Part shown: one piece after another, positions 44,700 to 55,194 of the stretch
How the letters are laid out: every line of letters begins with the position of its first letter
How positions within the stretch are numbered: position 1 is the stretch's first letter
Made by a program: the position numbers and the translations under genes
Notes under the pieces: generated by a model
The model's input: the letters and a program-made list of their open reading frames with translations, nothing else
Database searches by the model: none
Told to the model about the DNA's origin: nothing
Origin: Lithodes maja
Taxonomy: Eukaryota; Arthropoda; Malacostraca; Decapoda; Lithodidae
NCBI GenBank assembly: GCA_037953745.1
Contig: JBAKBP010000697.1
Location: forward strand, 1 to 64,000
Reading direction: 5' to 3'
Length of the DNA: 64,000 nt

Positions 44700-44930
44700 C
44701 CCTTGCCCCTCAGCTTTCCCTTCATAATTGCCGAGGGGCACAGGGCCCTGGGTGGCGCTTTGGTTTCCCGGGCGTTTCCGCACCCTCCTCAGCTCCCCGC
44801 CATGGAGTGGCTTCGGTCACCCAGGCTTTATTGTGGTCGGCGGGGAGGGTTCTGTGGGGGCACTGTTATGGCCTTTGAATTGCTCGGGGCCTTGGGGCTG
44901 TTCGGCCAGGCAGCTTGGGGAACAACCAAT
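44700..44930 (+). mobile_element. Short non-autonomous element with LINE A 3' tail
   Basis: Second good copy of the element at 38195: CGAGGGGCACAGGGCCCTGG, CCGGGCGTTTCCGCACCC, CCGCCATGGAGTGGCTTC, and the end GGGGCTGTTCGGCCAGGCAG CTTGGGGAACAA. It contains a few extra bases in the middle (TATTGTGGTCGG). No ORF is believable even though frames are open across it. Confidence 0.7.
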
Positions 44931-45304
44931 AATTATTTCTTAAAACTAACTTCATATATAAAAGACAAATTAGCACGAGGAATTGACATGTGGAAAGTAT
45001 TTGAGACTTAGATTGCAGTGCAAGAAATTAAAAAATAAAGATAAAATATGAAATAGAAAAATGTGAATGAAGAGCTTTAAATTATTCTGAATGGAAGATT
45101 ATATATTTATACCATGAATACCACTAAGGAACATTTACAACACATTAAGTTTTGAAAGACAAATACCACTTCAGATATGTAGAGTTATTTAATTATAAAA
45201 GCCGGTATTAACAGGCTACAATCTTTACCTAGGCCTCAGAAGTGGCCAGTTAATGCAGAGGATATCAATAGAATGCAACACAAGGAGAAGAGTTAGTTAT
45301 GTAG

Positions 45305-45650
45305 AGCAGATTAACCAGACCACTGAGCTCCATTCGGAACTCTCATAGGTCTGGCCCGAATGATGCAGGATAGAATAACAAATGATGAGCTGGAGACTTT
45401 TAGGTAGAGTATTAGCGAGGTGATGCGTACAAGTTGACTGGGATAGTATGGACATACAATGGATGAACAAAATTGGGTGAAAAAATGCAAGTCTGTGATT
45501 GTGGAGGGAGCTGCACCAAGGGGTGGACAGAAGACCTGGGATCGCACTATACGTGCCGATCTCAAATCCAAAAACTTGACAAGTGAAGCATTACACCAAT
45601 TGATATTAAAAGCCATCAGATCGAAGTTGCTAACAAACTGTCAAACAAAA
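45305..45650 (+). pseudogene. LINE C-terminal fragment (RTE/L2-like), isolated
   Basis: The plus strand spells MDEQNWVKKCKSVIVEG, then APRGGQKTWDRTIRADLKSK, then NLTSEALHQLILKAIRSKL. The WVK.C...VEG..PRG...TW pattern is the familiar extreme C-terminus of many LINE ORF2 proteins. Upstream, MMSWRLLG-like and similar residues are frame-broken. It is distinct from the RTE-like LINE elsewhere in the window. Confidence 0.6.
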
Positions 45651-46069
45651 TTTATTTTCATTTTTTATTTGTTTTAGTGTAAACCAAATTCTACTAAAGG
45701 TAAAAAACAAATAGATAAATGGCAAAATTGTAGAGACATTACCGGTACTTCCAGTACATTTCCTTCCTAATCTTAAAATCTGCTTAAGCGTAGTTTCCAG
45801 CGATTTTGATAAGTTTTGTCTTAACCGTGTTCATCCAAGTTTTGGTTAGTTTATTTTGAAAGTTTTACATTATACTGTAACTAACATAATTCCACCATTA
45901 CCAGGCGTATTAATTTGCTTTATTAAATAAATTTTTATTATTTCTTTAGTTTCCTCCCTTGACATCCATAAAGCTTAAAAACACTAACATCCACCTAAAA
46001 TATAAATTTGTAAATTTTTGGATAAATTTTTCCGGATGAAGACTATTTATATAATTAATTATATAACAA

Positions 46070-47150
46070 AAAATGCACTCAATTGCATGAAAGGTCCGAA
46101 TATTGCCAAAGAAACTGGGTTAAAGAGGTTAAAATTGCCAAATTATATAAAATTTCAGAACTAATGGGGCTAACAATGAAGGGTCCAGAAAAAGCCAGCC
46201 AGCCCACCTTAATGACAGGGGATGGCCACAAATGAACCGCCTGGATATACTTCCATGGGACGAGTTAACTCCTTAAGATTATTACTACCTTGGTCCCATT
46301 GTCGGGAAAGATTTTTTGTTTTCCCTGCGAGTGACAAAAGGTAGAATGGCCTGTATAGAGTGCCTCTCCCAGAGTTGAAAGAGTGACTGGGCCAAAATGC
46401 TGAAGGGGGGATGGCAGTTTTTTCTGGGCCCCCATCTCTCATGTTTAGCCCCATTAGTTTAGAAATCTTGGGACGATGCCAACTAGTTTAGCGATTTTAA
46501 TAACGTTAAACCTTTTCTTTGTCAATATTAGGACCTTTCACGCCATTAAGCTTTAATTTTTTCCTGCCGACCGATAGCGAGCCTGTAGTTTTAAGAAGAA
46601 ACTCCTTTCGGTTGGGATATGTATACCAAAATATTTAGAAATTTAACTTGACAGGGGATCACTAGTCTGAGCAGGTGGTGGTGGATGGGATAAAACTCCA
46701 AATGAAGCTACTACTTTTAAGCTCCTCGGTGGTCTAGTGGTTTGGGTGTTTTGAGTGCTGCAGCACTGGCCTGAGTTTGAACCCTGGCTGGAGCAGGACT
46801 ATTAATTATAACAAAATTAACCTCAATTGCATGAAAGGTCCGAATATTGCTCAAAGAAACTGATTTAAAGATGTTAAAATTGCCAAAGTTTTTAAAATTT
46901 CAGAACTAATGGGGCAAAACAGAGAAGGGAGTCTAGAAAAAGCCAGCCATTCCCCCTTAATGCTTAAGGGGGGATTGCCGTTTTTTTCTGGGTCCCCGTC
47001 TCTCACGTTTAGCCCCATTAGTTTAGAAATCTTCGGTTTATGCCAACTAGTTTAGCGATTTTAAGAACTTTAAACTTTTTTTTTTCAATATTAGGGCCTT
47101 TCACGCCATTAAGGTAACTTTTTTCCTGCCGACCGATAGAGGTAAAATTG
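46070..47150. repeat. Foldback cluster in copy 1: two inverted pairs
   Basis: Four related arms alternate in orientation: about 46070-46210 (reverse), 46395-46655 (forward), 46805-46965 (reverse) and 46966-47150 (forward). Each forward arm has TTTTTCTGGG, AGCCCCATTAGTTTAGAAAT, CCTTTCACGCCATTAAG; each reverse arm is its complement. The second pair meets head-to-head at CCCCCTTAATGCTTAAGGGG. Between the first pair lies a decayed minus-strand LINE tail (GGSFVAIP in one frame equals the usual RGHPL codons in another). Confidence 0.75.
46721..46794 (+). repeat. tRNA-like sequence, duplicon copy 1
   Basis: GCTCCTCGGTGGTCTAGTGG, then a GTGCTGCAGCAC hairpin and GAGTTTGAACCCTGGCTGGA with GC. Five of seven acceptor pairs could form, but there are two extra bases before the D arm and a decayed B box. 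It is tRNA-derived and unlikely to be a functional tRNA. Confidence 0.6.
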
Positions 47151-47469
47151 ACACATGGATGGGGATTAGAATTTAAAATTTGCAAAATAAACAAACCAAA
47201 ACTTATACGAACATAGTAAAGACAATACTAATCAAAATTGCAATGTGGAAACTACGCTTATGCAAAATTTATAAATAAAAGAACTATCTACCACATAGGG
47301 TGTACATTACTACATGAGCACTAAAATTAGTGTCAAAATGCTCTAATAAAATCAAATTTGCAACCTGACAAGACAATACAAAATACATAACCCTCACTAA
47401 CTATAGTGCCATCGGGGAAGTCATATAACAGTAGGCTGAATGGGGCCGAATGGATACAACCCAGAGAGG

Positions 47470-47890
47470 GAGAAAAAAATAGGTAGACACCTTTTAAGAG
47501 TTTATCCAGCAAAAGTAGTTACAATTTTGTACTTGCGAGGGCTTTTACTTACATAGGTTTTAAGTGCGTGCGGAGTTACATGGAGGGATAGACAGACTAA
47601 TGAGGAAGTAAGGTGTGGTGTGTAAGTAGACTGGAAAGTGTGAAAAGAAACTCCTTTAGATGGTTTAGCCATATGGAGTGTATGAAGCGAGAGAATGACT
47701 AAGAGTGTGTACGAAATCAAGATGGAAGGACAGACTTATACGGAGAGAAAAGTGGAAGGATTGAGTGAAGTAAGAGCGAAGGTGGTGCTAGTTGGGAGGA
47801 GAGGCTTCTACCGACTGGAGACCGGTACATGGTGGCGTTTCGTTCGTGGCCATCCCTTCAGGGATCACGGTCAGGCAATAGACATGTAAT
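47470..47890 (+). pseudogene. Old RTE-like LINE 3' relic, duplicon copy 1
   Basis: GTGCGTGCGGAGTTACATGG, GATAGACAGACTAATGAGGA and GGCCATCCCTTCAGGGATCA match the end of the RTE-like LINE but with many indels. It is present in all three duplicons (here, 52400-52775, 59650-60045), so it predates the tandem duplication. Confidence 0.75.
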
Positions 47891-48479
47891 TCTTGGCAAA
47901 CATTTTAGTCGCCTCATACGACACTTGACCCACTTTACCCCACAGAAGACTAGAGGCCCATATACCACAGGTGATAACACTACATTCTTAACATTAATAA
48001 TCAATTACAAACTCCAATGTACTTTAATAAACTAATTAAAGCATATGGTCCTCCCGAGATTAGAGCCCGGGACACCACACCCAGAACATAAGCATTTAAA
48101 CCATTACACCACCAACAGTTATAACAACCCAGTAATGTACTTATCTTTGTGAACGTTTAGAATTATAGTTGGCTGCCATGAAGGTTTATTACCAGTCCCG
48201 TCCAAACACCAACACCATCACGCGCTACACTAAACCACCACCACCATCGCCATCTGTGGACAACATTTACTTGCTAGTATTTGAACCAAAAGTTAAAGCT
48301 AAATTTAATTACAGTATATACAAGGTTGATGGTTGAATAGAAAACTTTGTAGACCAAGCACTAGGCTATCAAGACTTAAAGGTTTATGCACAAGCCTACG
48401 ATATATTCTGCATTAATAAATTAATCAAGTGCAGCTTCTGTACACAAAAAAAATAAAAAATACAAAGTCTAGTTACTAA

Positions 48480-48665
48480 AAGAATACCGGTAGAGGGGAG
48501 GTGGACGGGCAGAGGAGACTTAGACCAAGAAAGAGATGGATTAAATCAAAACCTACAAAACAGTCATGTGGAGTGGGAGGGGCTCCACCCGACTGATTCA
48601 GAGGAGCATAGAGGCGATTTTGTTCGTGGCCATCCCCTCAGAGATTGAGCCATCTAGCAATAATC
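48480..48665 (+). pseudogene. Old LINE C-terminal relic, duplicon copy 1
   Basis: Broken frames spell KTYKTVMWSGRGSTRLIQ and, shifted, a FVRGHPLRD-like end at GTTCGTGGCCATCCCCTCAG. Same relic at 53400-53565 and 60620-60795. It is inherited through the duplication. Confidence 0.6.
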
Positions 48666-49324
48666 TATTAAAATCTGTCGGCCCAAAATTGCTATTACAA
48701 TTAAAAACTTTCAAAATAAACTAACCAAAACTGGGACGACATGCAAAAGAACTTCTAAATAGTTATGTGGAAATAATATGCGTACGTACATCACTACATG
48801 GTCAAGATAATTTTACTATTTTGGTGTCTAGGTTTAGACATTAGGCCAGTAGCAGTTGCATGGGTAGTCTAGTTTCATTAACTATATATAGAGGATTATG
48901 TAAAACTTTCAAAATACACTATGCAAAACAGGGACGACAAGATAAAGGCAAAGCAACTAATAAAAATAGCTGTGGACATAGTTTTTTTAAACCAACCAAC
49001 TTCACATCTGAAATCAACAAATACATGTGGCACTCCGAGGACTCTAACCCAGGATACATAGAATTTCCGCGGACTGTGCATTACGCTATCAAGACAGTTA
49101 AAATAAAAGAACAATCCATCACAAGAGTAAATCACTAGAGCAAGTTAATCTGGTTCCCAAGCAAACTAATCGCACATGTACAGTACTCTATACTGCATGG
49201 GGAACACTTCATACACTGACACAAGTCAGTAAAACAGACTCCTATACCCCAGCTGATTTTTTTTTTTTTTTTTTTATTAATTTCACCACACCAAACACCA
49301 ATGAAATTTATGAAAGCATATGAC

Positions 49325-49380
49325 ATCCGGGATTCGAACCTGGGTTATCACTCAGATTTGTAGACACTTTAATTATAACT
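49325..49380 (-). repeat. tRNA-derived fragment, duplicon copy 1
   Basis: Minus strand: AAGTGTCTACAAATCTGAGT then AACCCAGGTTCGAATCCCGG, an intact B box. It has counterparts at 54625-54680 and 61515-61570. Confidence 0.55.
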
Positions 49381-49814
49381 AGTAATGTACTTCTCTTGAA
49401 GGTGTGAAGTGTAGTTAGCTGCCAAGAAGGGTCATCGGTCTGGTCCCAACACCAAAATCTGTGGAAACTAATTACTAGTATTTTAACTAAAAGTTCACAA
49501 TCTAATAAGACCAGGTAAATGCGTAAGTTTATGGATAATTACAAAAATTAAATTTTTTTTTTTTTATTCTTAATTTGTTTTAGTGTAAACTAAATTCCTA
49601 CTGAAAGTCAAAATACAAATAGATAAATGGCAAAATTGTAGAGAGATTACCAGTACACGTCCTTCCTAATCTTAAAATCTTCTGCTTAAGCGTAGTTTCC
49701 ACATAGCAATTTTGATAAGTTTTGTCTCAGTGTTCGTCCAAGTTTTGGTTAGTTTATTTTGAAAGTTTTACATTACTGTAATTAACATAATTCCACCATT
49801 ACCAGACACCTTAA

Positions 49815-50233
49815 CCCGTACAGCCCCAGCGACGCGCCTGACGCGTCTGCGATTTATGTAACGCACAGCCCCAGAGAGCCTGGCGCGTCACCCTAATTGC
49901 ACCGACCGTAACCTCAGGTGTAGCCACTCAAGAGGGCTCAGATTTGTATGGGAACTGTACGTATCCCACGCAACCGTGCCGATGGTTTAAAACTCTCAAA
50001 GTCCACGTGAGTGCAATAACCTGGTTTTTTGGGGTAATTGCCTTCAATTTTTTAGTCTTTTAAAATAAGTTTTCGGGGGCTCTGTAGGACCATTCTTTAA
50101 GCTTTGAGCCGTTTTTCGTAGTTTTTCCTTCATTCCTAACCCATTCGCTATAGTTTCTGGAATAAAACCATTTTTTGAAAACCGGCCGGGTTCTGGTGAA
50201 CAAACATTACAAAACTAGCCAGGGCTGGACGGG
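49815..50233. mobile_element. TTAA-target MITE in duplicon copy 2 only (419 bp)
   Basis: It is flanked by TTAA at 49811-49814 and 50234-50237. The ends CCCGTACAGCCCCAG and (inward) CCCGTCCAGCCCTGG form the inverted repeat. Copy 3 keeps the empty site ACACCTTAAGGGGGGTTGGG at about 55110. GC-rich with CGCGCC clusters, unlike its surroundings. No ORF. Confidence 0.9.
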
Positions 50234-51079
50234 TTAAGGGGGGTTGGGTGTATTGATTTGCTTTATTAAATAAATTTTTATTATTTCTTAAGTTCCCTCC
50301 CTTGACATCCATAAAGCTTAAAAAACACTAACATCCACCTAAAAGATAAATTTGTACATTTTTGGATAAAAATTTTCCGGATGAAAACAGTTTATAATCA
50401 ATTATATAAAACAAAAAATGCACCTCAATTGCATGAAAGGTCCGAATATTGCCAAAGACACTGGGTTAAAGGTTAAAATTGCCAAATTATATAAAATTTC
50501 ATAACTAATGGGGCTAACCATGAATGAGAAGGGGGTCCAGAAAAAGCCAGCCAGCCCACCTTAATGCCCGAGGGGATGGCCACAAATGAACCGCCTGGAT
50601 ATACTTCCACGGGAAGAGTTAACTCATGCCTATTATTTCTACCTTGGTCCTGTTATCGGGAAAGATAGTTTTTTTTCCTATGTGAGCGAGACAAAAGGTA
50701 GAACGGCCTGTATAGAGTGCCTCCCCAGAGTTGAAAGAGTGACCGGGCCAAAATGCTAAAGGGGGGATGGCAGTTTTTTCTGGGCCCCCATCTCCCTCAT
50801 GTTTAGCCCCATTAGTTTAGAAATCTTGGGAAGATGCCAACTAGTTTGGCGATTTTAATAACTTTAAACCTTTTTCTTTGTCAATATTAGGACCTTTCAT
50901 GCCATCAAGCTGTAATTTTTTCCTGCCGACCGATGGCGAGCCTGTAGTTTTAGGAGATAACTCCTTTCGGTTGGGATATGTATACCAAAAAATTTATAAA
51001 TTTAACTTGACAGGGGATCACTAGTCTGAGCAGGTGGTGGTGGATGGGATAAAACTCCAAATGAAGCTACTACCTTTAA

Positions 51080-51152
51080 GCTCCTCGGTGGTCTAGTGGT
51101 TTGGGTGTTTGAGTGCTGCAGCACTGGCCTGAGTTCGAACCCTGGCTGGAGC
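51080..51152 (+). repeat. tRNA-like sequence, duplicon copy 2
   Basis: Counterpart of 46721-46794, here with an intact GAGTTCGAACCC B box. Two extra bases separate the acceptor from the D arm. Confidence 0.6.
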
Positions 51153-51317
51153 AGGACTAATTATAACAAAAATAACCTTAATTGCATGAAAGGTCCGAAT
51201 ATTGCTCAAAGAAACTGAGTTAAAGATGTTAAAATTGCCAAAGGTTATAAAATTTCAGAACTAAAGGGGCTAAACATTGAGAAGGGGGTCCAGAAAAAGT
51301 CAGCCATTCCCCCTTAA

Positions 51318-51852
51318 CCTAAGAAGTGCGCATGGGGATAATTAGAAACGTCCCCCTGTGCTGACGTATTTGAGCCGTTTCCATCACTAAAATATTAATT
51401 TTACCATAAATAGCATTAATACTTATCCATACGCGCCTATTATGGGTCGATTATAAAGGTATTAACCTGAAACAATAAAATGAGTGAAAACAGAGTTTGG
51501 ATGGTCAAAATCGGAGATATAGGCCGCGAGTTATATAATTTATGGGCGAGGCAACCTGCTTTCCTGCCAATTTCCCCCAAGGCCACAGACAGTCTATCGA
51601 TATTCTCGCTTGCACTAGTTTGCTAACACTGATGACTATGCCCTGCTTGCAACTCGCTAATGTTAGCACGAAAATATAACTCAGAATAAGGGAATAACAG
51701 GGAAAATAGGTGATAACTGAAGGAGGGGAGGTAGAAGTGATATTTTGCATGACCCAGGGGCCCCCCAAAATTAATAAAACTTTTTTTTTTTTTTCGATGT
51801 TTAAAGTTAATTTATTTTTTCTGACTCTTAAGAGTCCCCCGCAGTTCCCGGG
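51318..51852. mobile_element. TTAA-target MITE in duplicon copy 2 only (535 bp)
   Basis: It is flanked by TTAA at 51314-51317 and 51853-51856. Ends CCTAAGAAGTGCGCATGGGG and (inward) CCCGGGAACTGCGGGGGA are imperfect inverted repeats. It landed exactly at the centre of the head-to-head foldback pair; copies 1 (46966 region) and 3 (59120 region) have the uninterrupted CCCCCTTAATGCT. A minus-strand 87-codon open stretch inside has no recognisable domain. Confidence 0.85.
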
Positions 51853-52399
51853 TTAATGCTTAAGGCGGGGATGGCCTTTTTTTCTGGGTCCCCATCTCCC
51901 TCACGTTTAGCCCCATTAGTTTAGAAATCTTCGGTTTATGCCAACTAGTTTAGCGATTTTAAGAACTAAACCTTTTTTTGTAAATATTAGGGCCTTTCAC
52001 GCCATTAAGGTAACTTTTTTCCTGCCGACCGATAAAGGTAAAATTGACACCTGGATGGAGAATATAATGTAAAATTTGCAAAATCAACAAACCAAAACTT
52101 ATACGAACATAGTAAAGACAAAACTACTAATCAAAATCGCTATGTGGAAAAAATGCTTAAGCAAAATTTATAAATAAAAGAACTATCCACCACATAGGGT
52201 GTACATTACTACACCATCACTAAAATTAGTGTCAAAATGCTCTAATAAAATAAAATTTGCAACCTGACAAGACAATAGTACAAAATACATAACCCTCACT
52301 ATAGTGCCATCGGGTAAAAGTCTTAAAACAGTAGGCTGAATGGGGCCGAATGGATACAACCCCGAGATGGAGAAAAAAAATAGGTAGACGCCTTTAAGA

Positions 52400-52775
52400 G
52401 TTTATCCAGCAAAATTAGTTAAAATTTTGTACTTGCGAGGGCTTTTACTTACATAGGTTTTAAGTGCGTGCGGAGTTACATGGAGGGATAGACAGACTAA
52501 TGAGGAAGTAAGGTGTGGTGTGTAAGTAGACTGGAAAGTGTGAAAAGAAACTCCTTTAGATGGTTTAGCCATATGGAGTGTATGAAGCGAGAGAATGACT
52601 AAGTGTGTACGAAAGTAAGACGGAAGGACAGACTTATACCGAGAGAAAAGTGGAAGGATGGAGTGAAGTAAGAGCGAAGGTGGTGCTAGTTGGGAGGAGT
52701 CTCCTACCGACTAGACAGGTACATGGGGGGCGTTTCGTTCGTGGCCATCCCTTCAGGGATCACAGTCAGGCAATA
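52400..52775 (+). pseudogene. Old RTE-like LINE 3' relic, duplicon copy 2
   Basis: Counterpart of 47470-47890 with private indels (for example loss of AGAG near 52602). Confidence 0.7.
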
Positions 52776-52936
52776 CTTAATTCTTGGCAAACATTTTAGT
52801 CGCCTCATAAGACACTTGACCCACTTTACCCCACAGTAGACTAGAGGCCCATATACCACAGGTGATAATTAACACTACATTCTTAACATTAATAATCAAT
52901 TACAAACTCCAATGTACTTTAATAAACTAATTAAAG

Positions 52937-53012
52937 CATATGGTCCTCCTGGGATTAGAGCCCGGGACACCACACCCAGAACATAAGCATTTAAACCATT
53001 ACACCAACAGTT
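52937..53012 (-). repeat. tRNA-derived SINE-like repeat (family T1), duplicon copy 2
   Basis: Counterparts at 48047-48117 and 60215-60292. All three share the decayed B box GGGCTCTAATC on the minus strand, so the decay predates duplication. Confidence 0.55.
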
Positions 53013-53807
53013 ATAACAACAGTTATAACAACCCAGTAATGTACTTATCTTTGTGAAGGTTTAGAATTATAGTTGGCTGCCATGAAGGTTTATTACCAGT
53101 CCCGTCCAAACACCAACACCATCACGCGCTACACTAAACCACCACCACCATCGCCATCTGTGGACAACATTTACTTGCTAGTATTTGAACCAAAAGTTCA
53201 CAAGCTAAATTTAATTACAGTATATACATGGTTGATGGTTTAATAGAAAACTTTGTAGACTAAGCACTAGGCTATCAATACTGTTAAAGGTTTATGCACA
53301 AGCCTAAGATATATTCTGCATTAATAAATTAATCAAAAGTGCAGCTTAGGCTATGTAAGCAAAAAAAATAAAAAATACAAAGAGTCTAGTTACTAAAAGA
53401 ACACCGGTAGAGGGGAGGTGGACGGGCAGAGGAGATTGATTAAATCAAAACCTACAAAACAGTCATGTGGAGTGGGAGGGGCTCCACCCGACTGATTCAG
53501 AGGAGCATTGAGGCGATTTTGTTCGTGGCCATCCCCTCAGAGATTGAGCCATCTAGCAATAATCTACTAAAATCTGTCAGCCCAAAATTGCTATTACAAT
53601 TAAAAACTTTCAAAATAAACTAACCAAAACTGGGACGACATGCAAAAGAACTTCTAAATTGTTATGTGGAAATAATATGTGTACATACATCACTACATGG
53701 TCAAGTTAATTTTACTATTTTGGTGTCTAGGTTTAGACATTAGGCCAGTAGCAGTTCCATGGGTAGTCTTGTTTCATGAACTATATATAGAGGATTATTA
53801 TGTAAAA

Positions 53808-54205
53808 TGTAATGCCCTCGAAAATGTCCCGCACCCACAATAATACTAACCCGAGTTGACGTCAGGTATAGCGTAAATTAGTCGTTGATGGTAAGTCCAA
53901 TAAACTCATCACGTGGTAACACCACGAGACTATCACCTGGTTCTTAAAAATCGGACTAAGGTTGCTATACTTTTAGTACGTCCGTGGTAGTACAGTGGGT
54001 TAGCGCGCGGGCCTGGTGGTGATGGTTGGGTCACTAACCAGGGTTCGAACCCCACCCAAGGCATCTCAATACCTGTGGGTTTTTAGGGGGGTTAAATTCC
54101 CTTCAGAGGTTCGTACCCCGCGCCAGGTACCAGGAAAAGTTGATCCTAAAGGTAGCCTGGGGATATTTCAGGAGACCATGAATTCCCTTCACACCCGGCA
54201 TTTCA
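53808..54205 (+). mobile_element. 398-bp element with tRNA-like core, duplicon copy 2 only
   Basis: It is bounded by TAAAA at 53803-53807 and 54206-54210; copies 1 (48900 region) and 3 (61098 region) lack it. Ends TGTAATGCC and (inward) TGAAATGCC are a weak inverted repeat. At about 53985-54060 lies a tRNA-like stretch: GTGGTAGTACAGTGGGTTAG and CCAGGGTTCGAACCCCACCC with an intact B box. It could be a SINE or a DNA element that captured a tRNA-like piece. Confidence 0.65.
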
Positions 54206-55194
54206 TAAAACTTTCAAAATACACTATGCAAAACAGGGACAACAAGATAAAGGCAAAGCAACTAATAAAAATAGCTGTGGAAATAATGGTTTTTTACACC
54301 AACCAACTTCACATCTGAAATCAACAAATACATGTGGCACTCCGAGGACTAACCCAGGATACATAGAATTTCCGCGGACTGTGCATTACGCTATCAAGAC
54401 TTAAAATAAAAGAACAATCCATCACAAGAGTAAATCACTAGAGCAAGTTAATCTGGTTCCCAAGCAAACTAATCGCACATTTACAGTACTCTATACTGCA
54501 TGGGGAACACTTCATACACTGCCACAAGTCAGTAAAACAGAGACCCATATACCCCAGCCGATATCTATTTTTTTTATTAATTTCACCACCAAACACCAAT
54601 GAAATTTATGAAAGCATATGACATCCGGGATTCGAACCTGGGTTATCACTCAGATTTTTAGACACTTCAATTATAACTAGTAATGTACTTCTCTTGAAGG
54701 TGTGAAGTGTAGTTAGCTGCCAAGAAGGGTCATCGGTCTGGTCCCAACACCAAAATCTGTGAAAACCATTTAATTACTAGTATTTTAACTAAAAGTTCAC
54801 AATCTAAGAAGACCAGGTAAATGCCTAAGTTTGTTTATGGAAAATTAAAAATTTATTATTTTTATTCTTAATTTGTTTTAGTGTAAACTAAATTCTACTG
54901 AAAGTCAAAATACAAATAGATAAATGGCAAAATTGTAGAGATTACCGGTACTTCCAGTAAATTTCCTTCCTAATCTTAAAATCTGCTTAAGCGTAGTTTC
55001 CACATAGCGATTTTGATAAGTTGTCTTAACCGTGTTCGTCCAAGTTTTGGTTTGTTTATTTTGAAAGTTTTAAATTATACTGTAATAAACATAATTCCAC
55101 CATTACCAGACACCTTAAGGGGGGTTGGGCGTATTAATTTGCTTTATTAAATACATTTATTATTTCTTAAGTTTCCTCCCTTGACATCCATAAA

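Larger units (their letters stand above)
45671..49576. repeat. Tandem duplicon copy 1 (3.9 kb, least interrupted)
   Basis: It starts GTTTTAGTGTAAACC and ends just before the same sequence at 49577. Order: inverted roughly 90-bp motif (45780), CTCCCTTGACATCCATAAAG (45955), foldback arms (46070-47150), tRNA-like repeat (46721), direct 90-bp motif (47170), old RTE 3' relic (47570-47885), T1 repeat (48047), LINE C-terminal relic (48480-48665), T2 repeat (48990-49100), tRNA-like repeat (49325). It carries the empty versions of all sites filled in copies 2 and 3. Confidence 0.9.
49577..54874. repeat. Tandem duplicon copy 2 (5.3 kb with three insertions)
   Basis: Same order as copy 1. Subtracting the three insertions (419, 535 and 398 bp plus target duplications) leaves about 3.93 kb, matching copy 1 (3.91 kb). 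Foldback arms lie at about 50400-50570, 50757-50985, 51165-51317 and 51857-52033. Confidence 0.9.
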
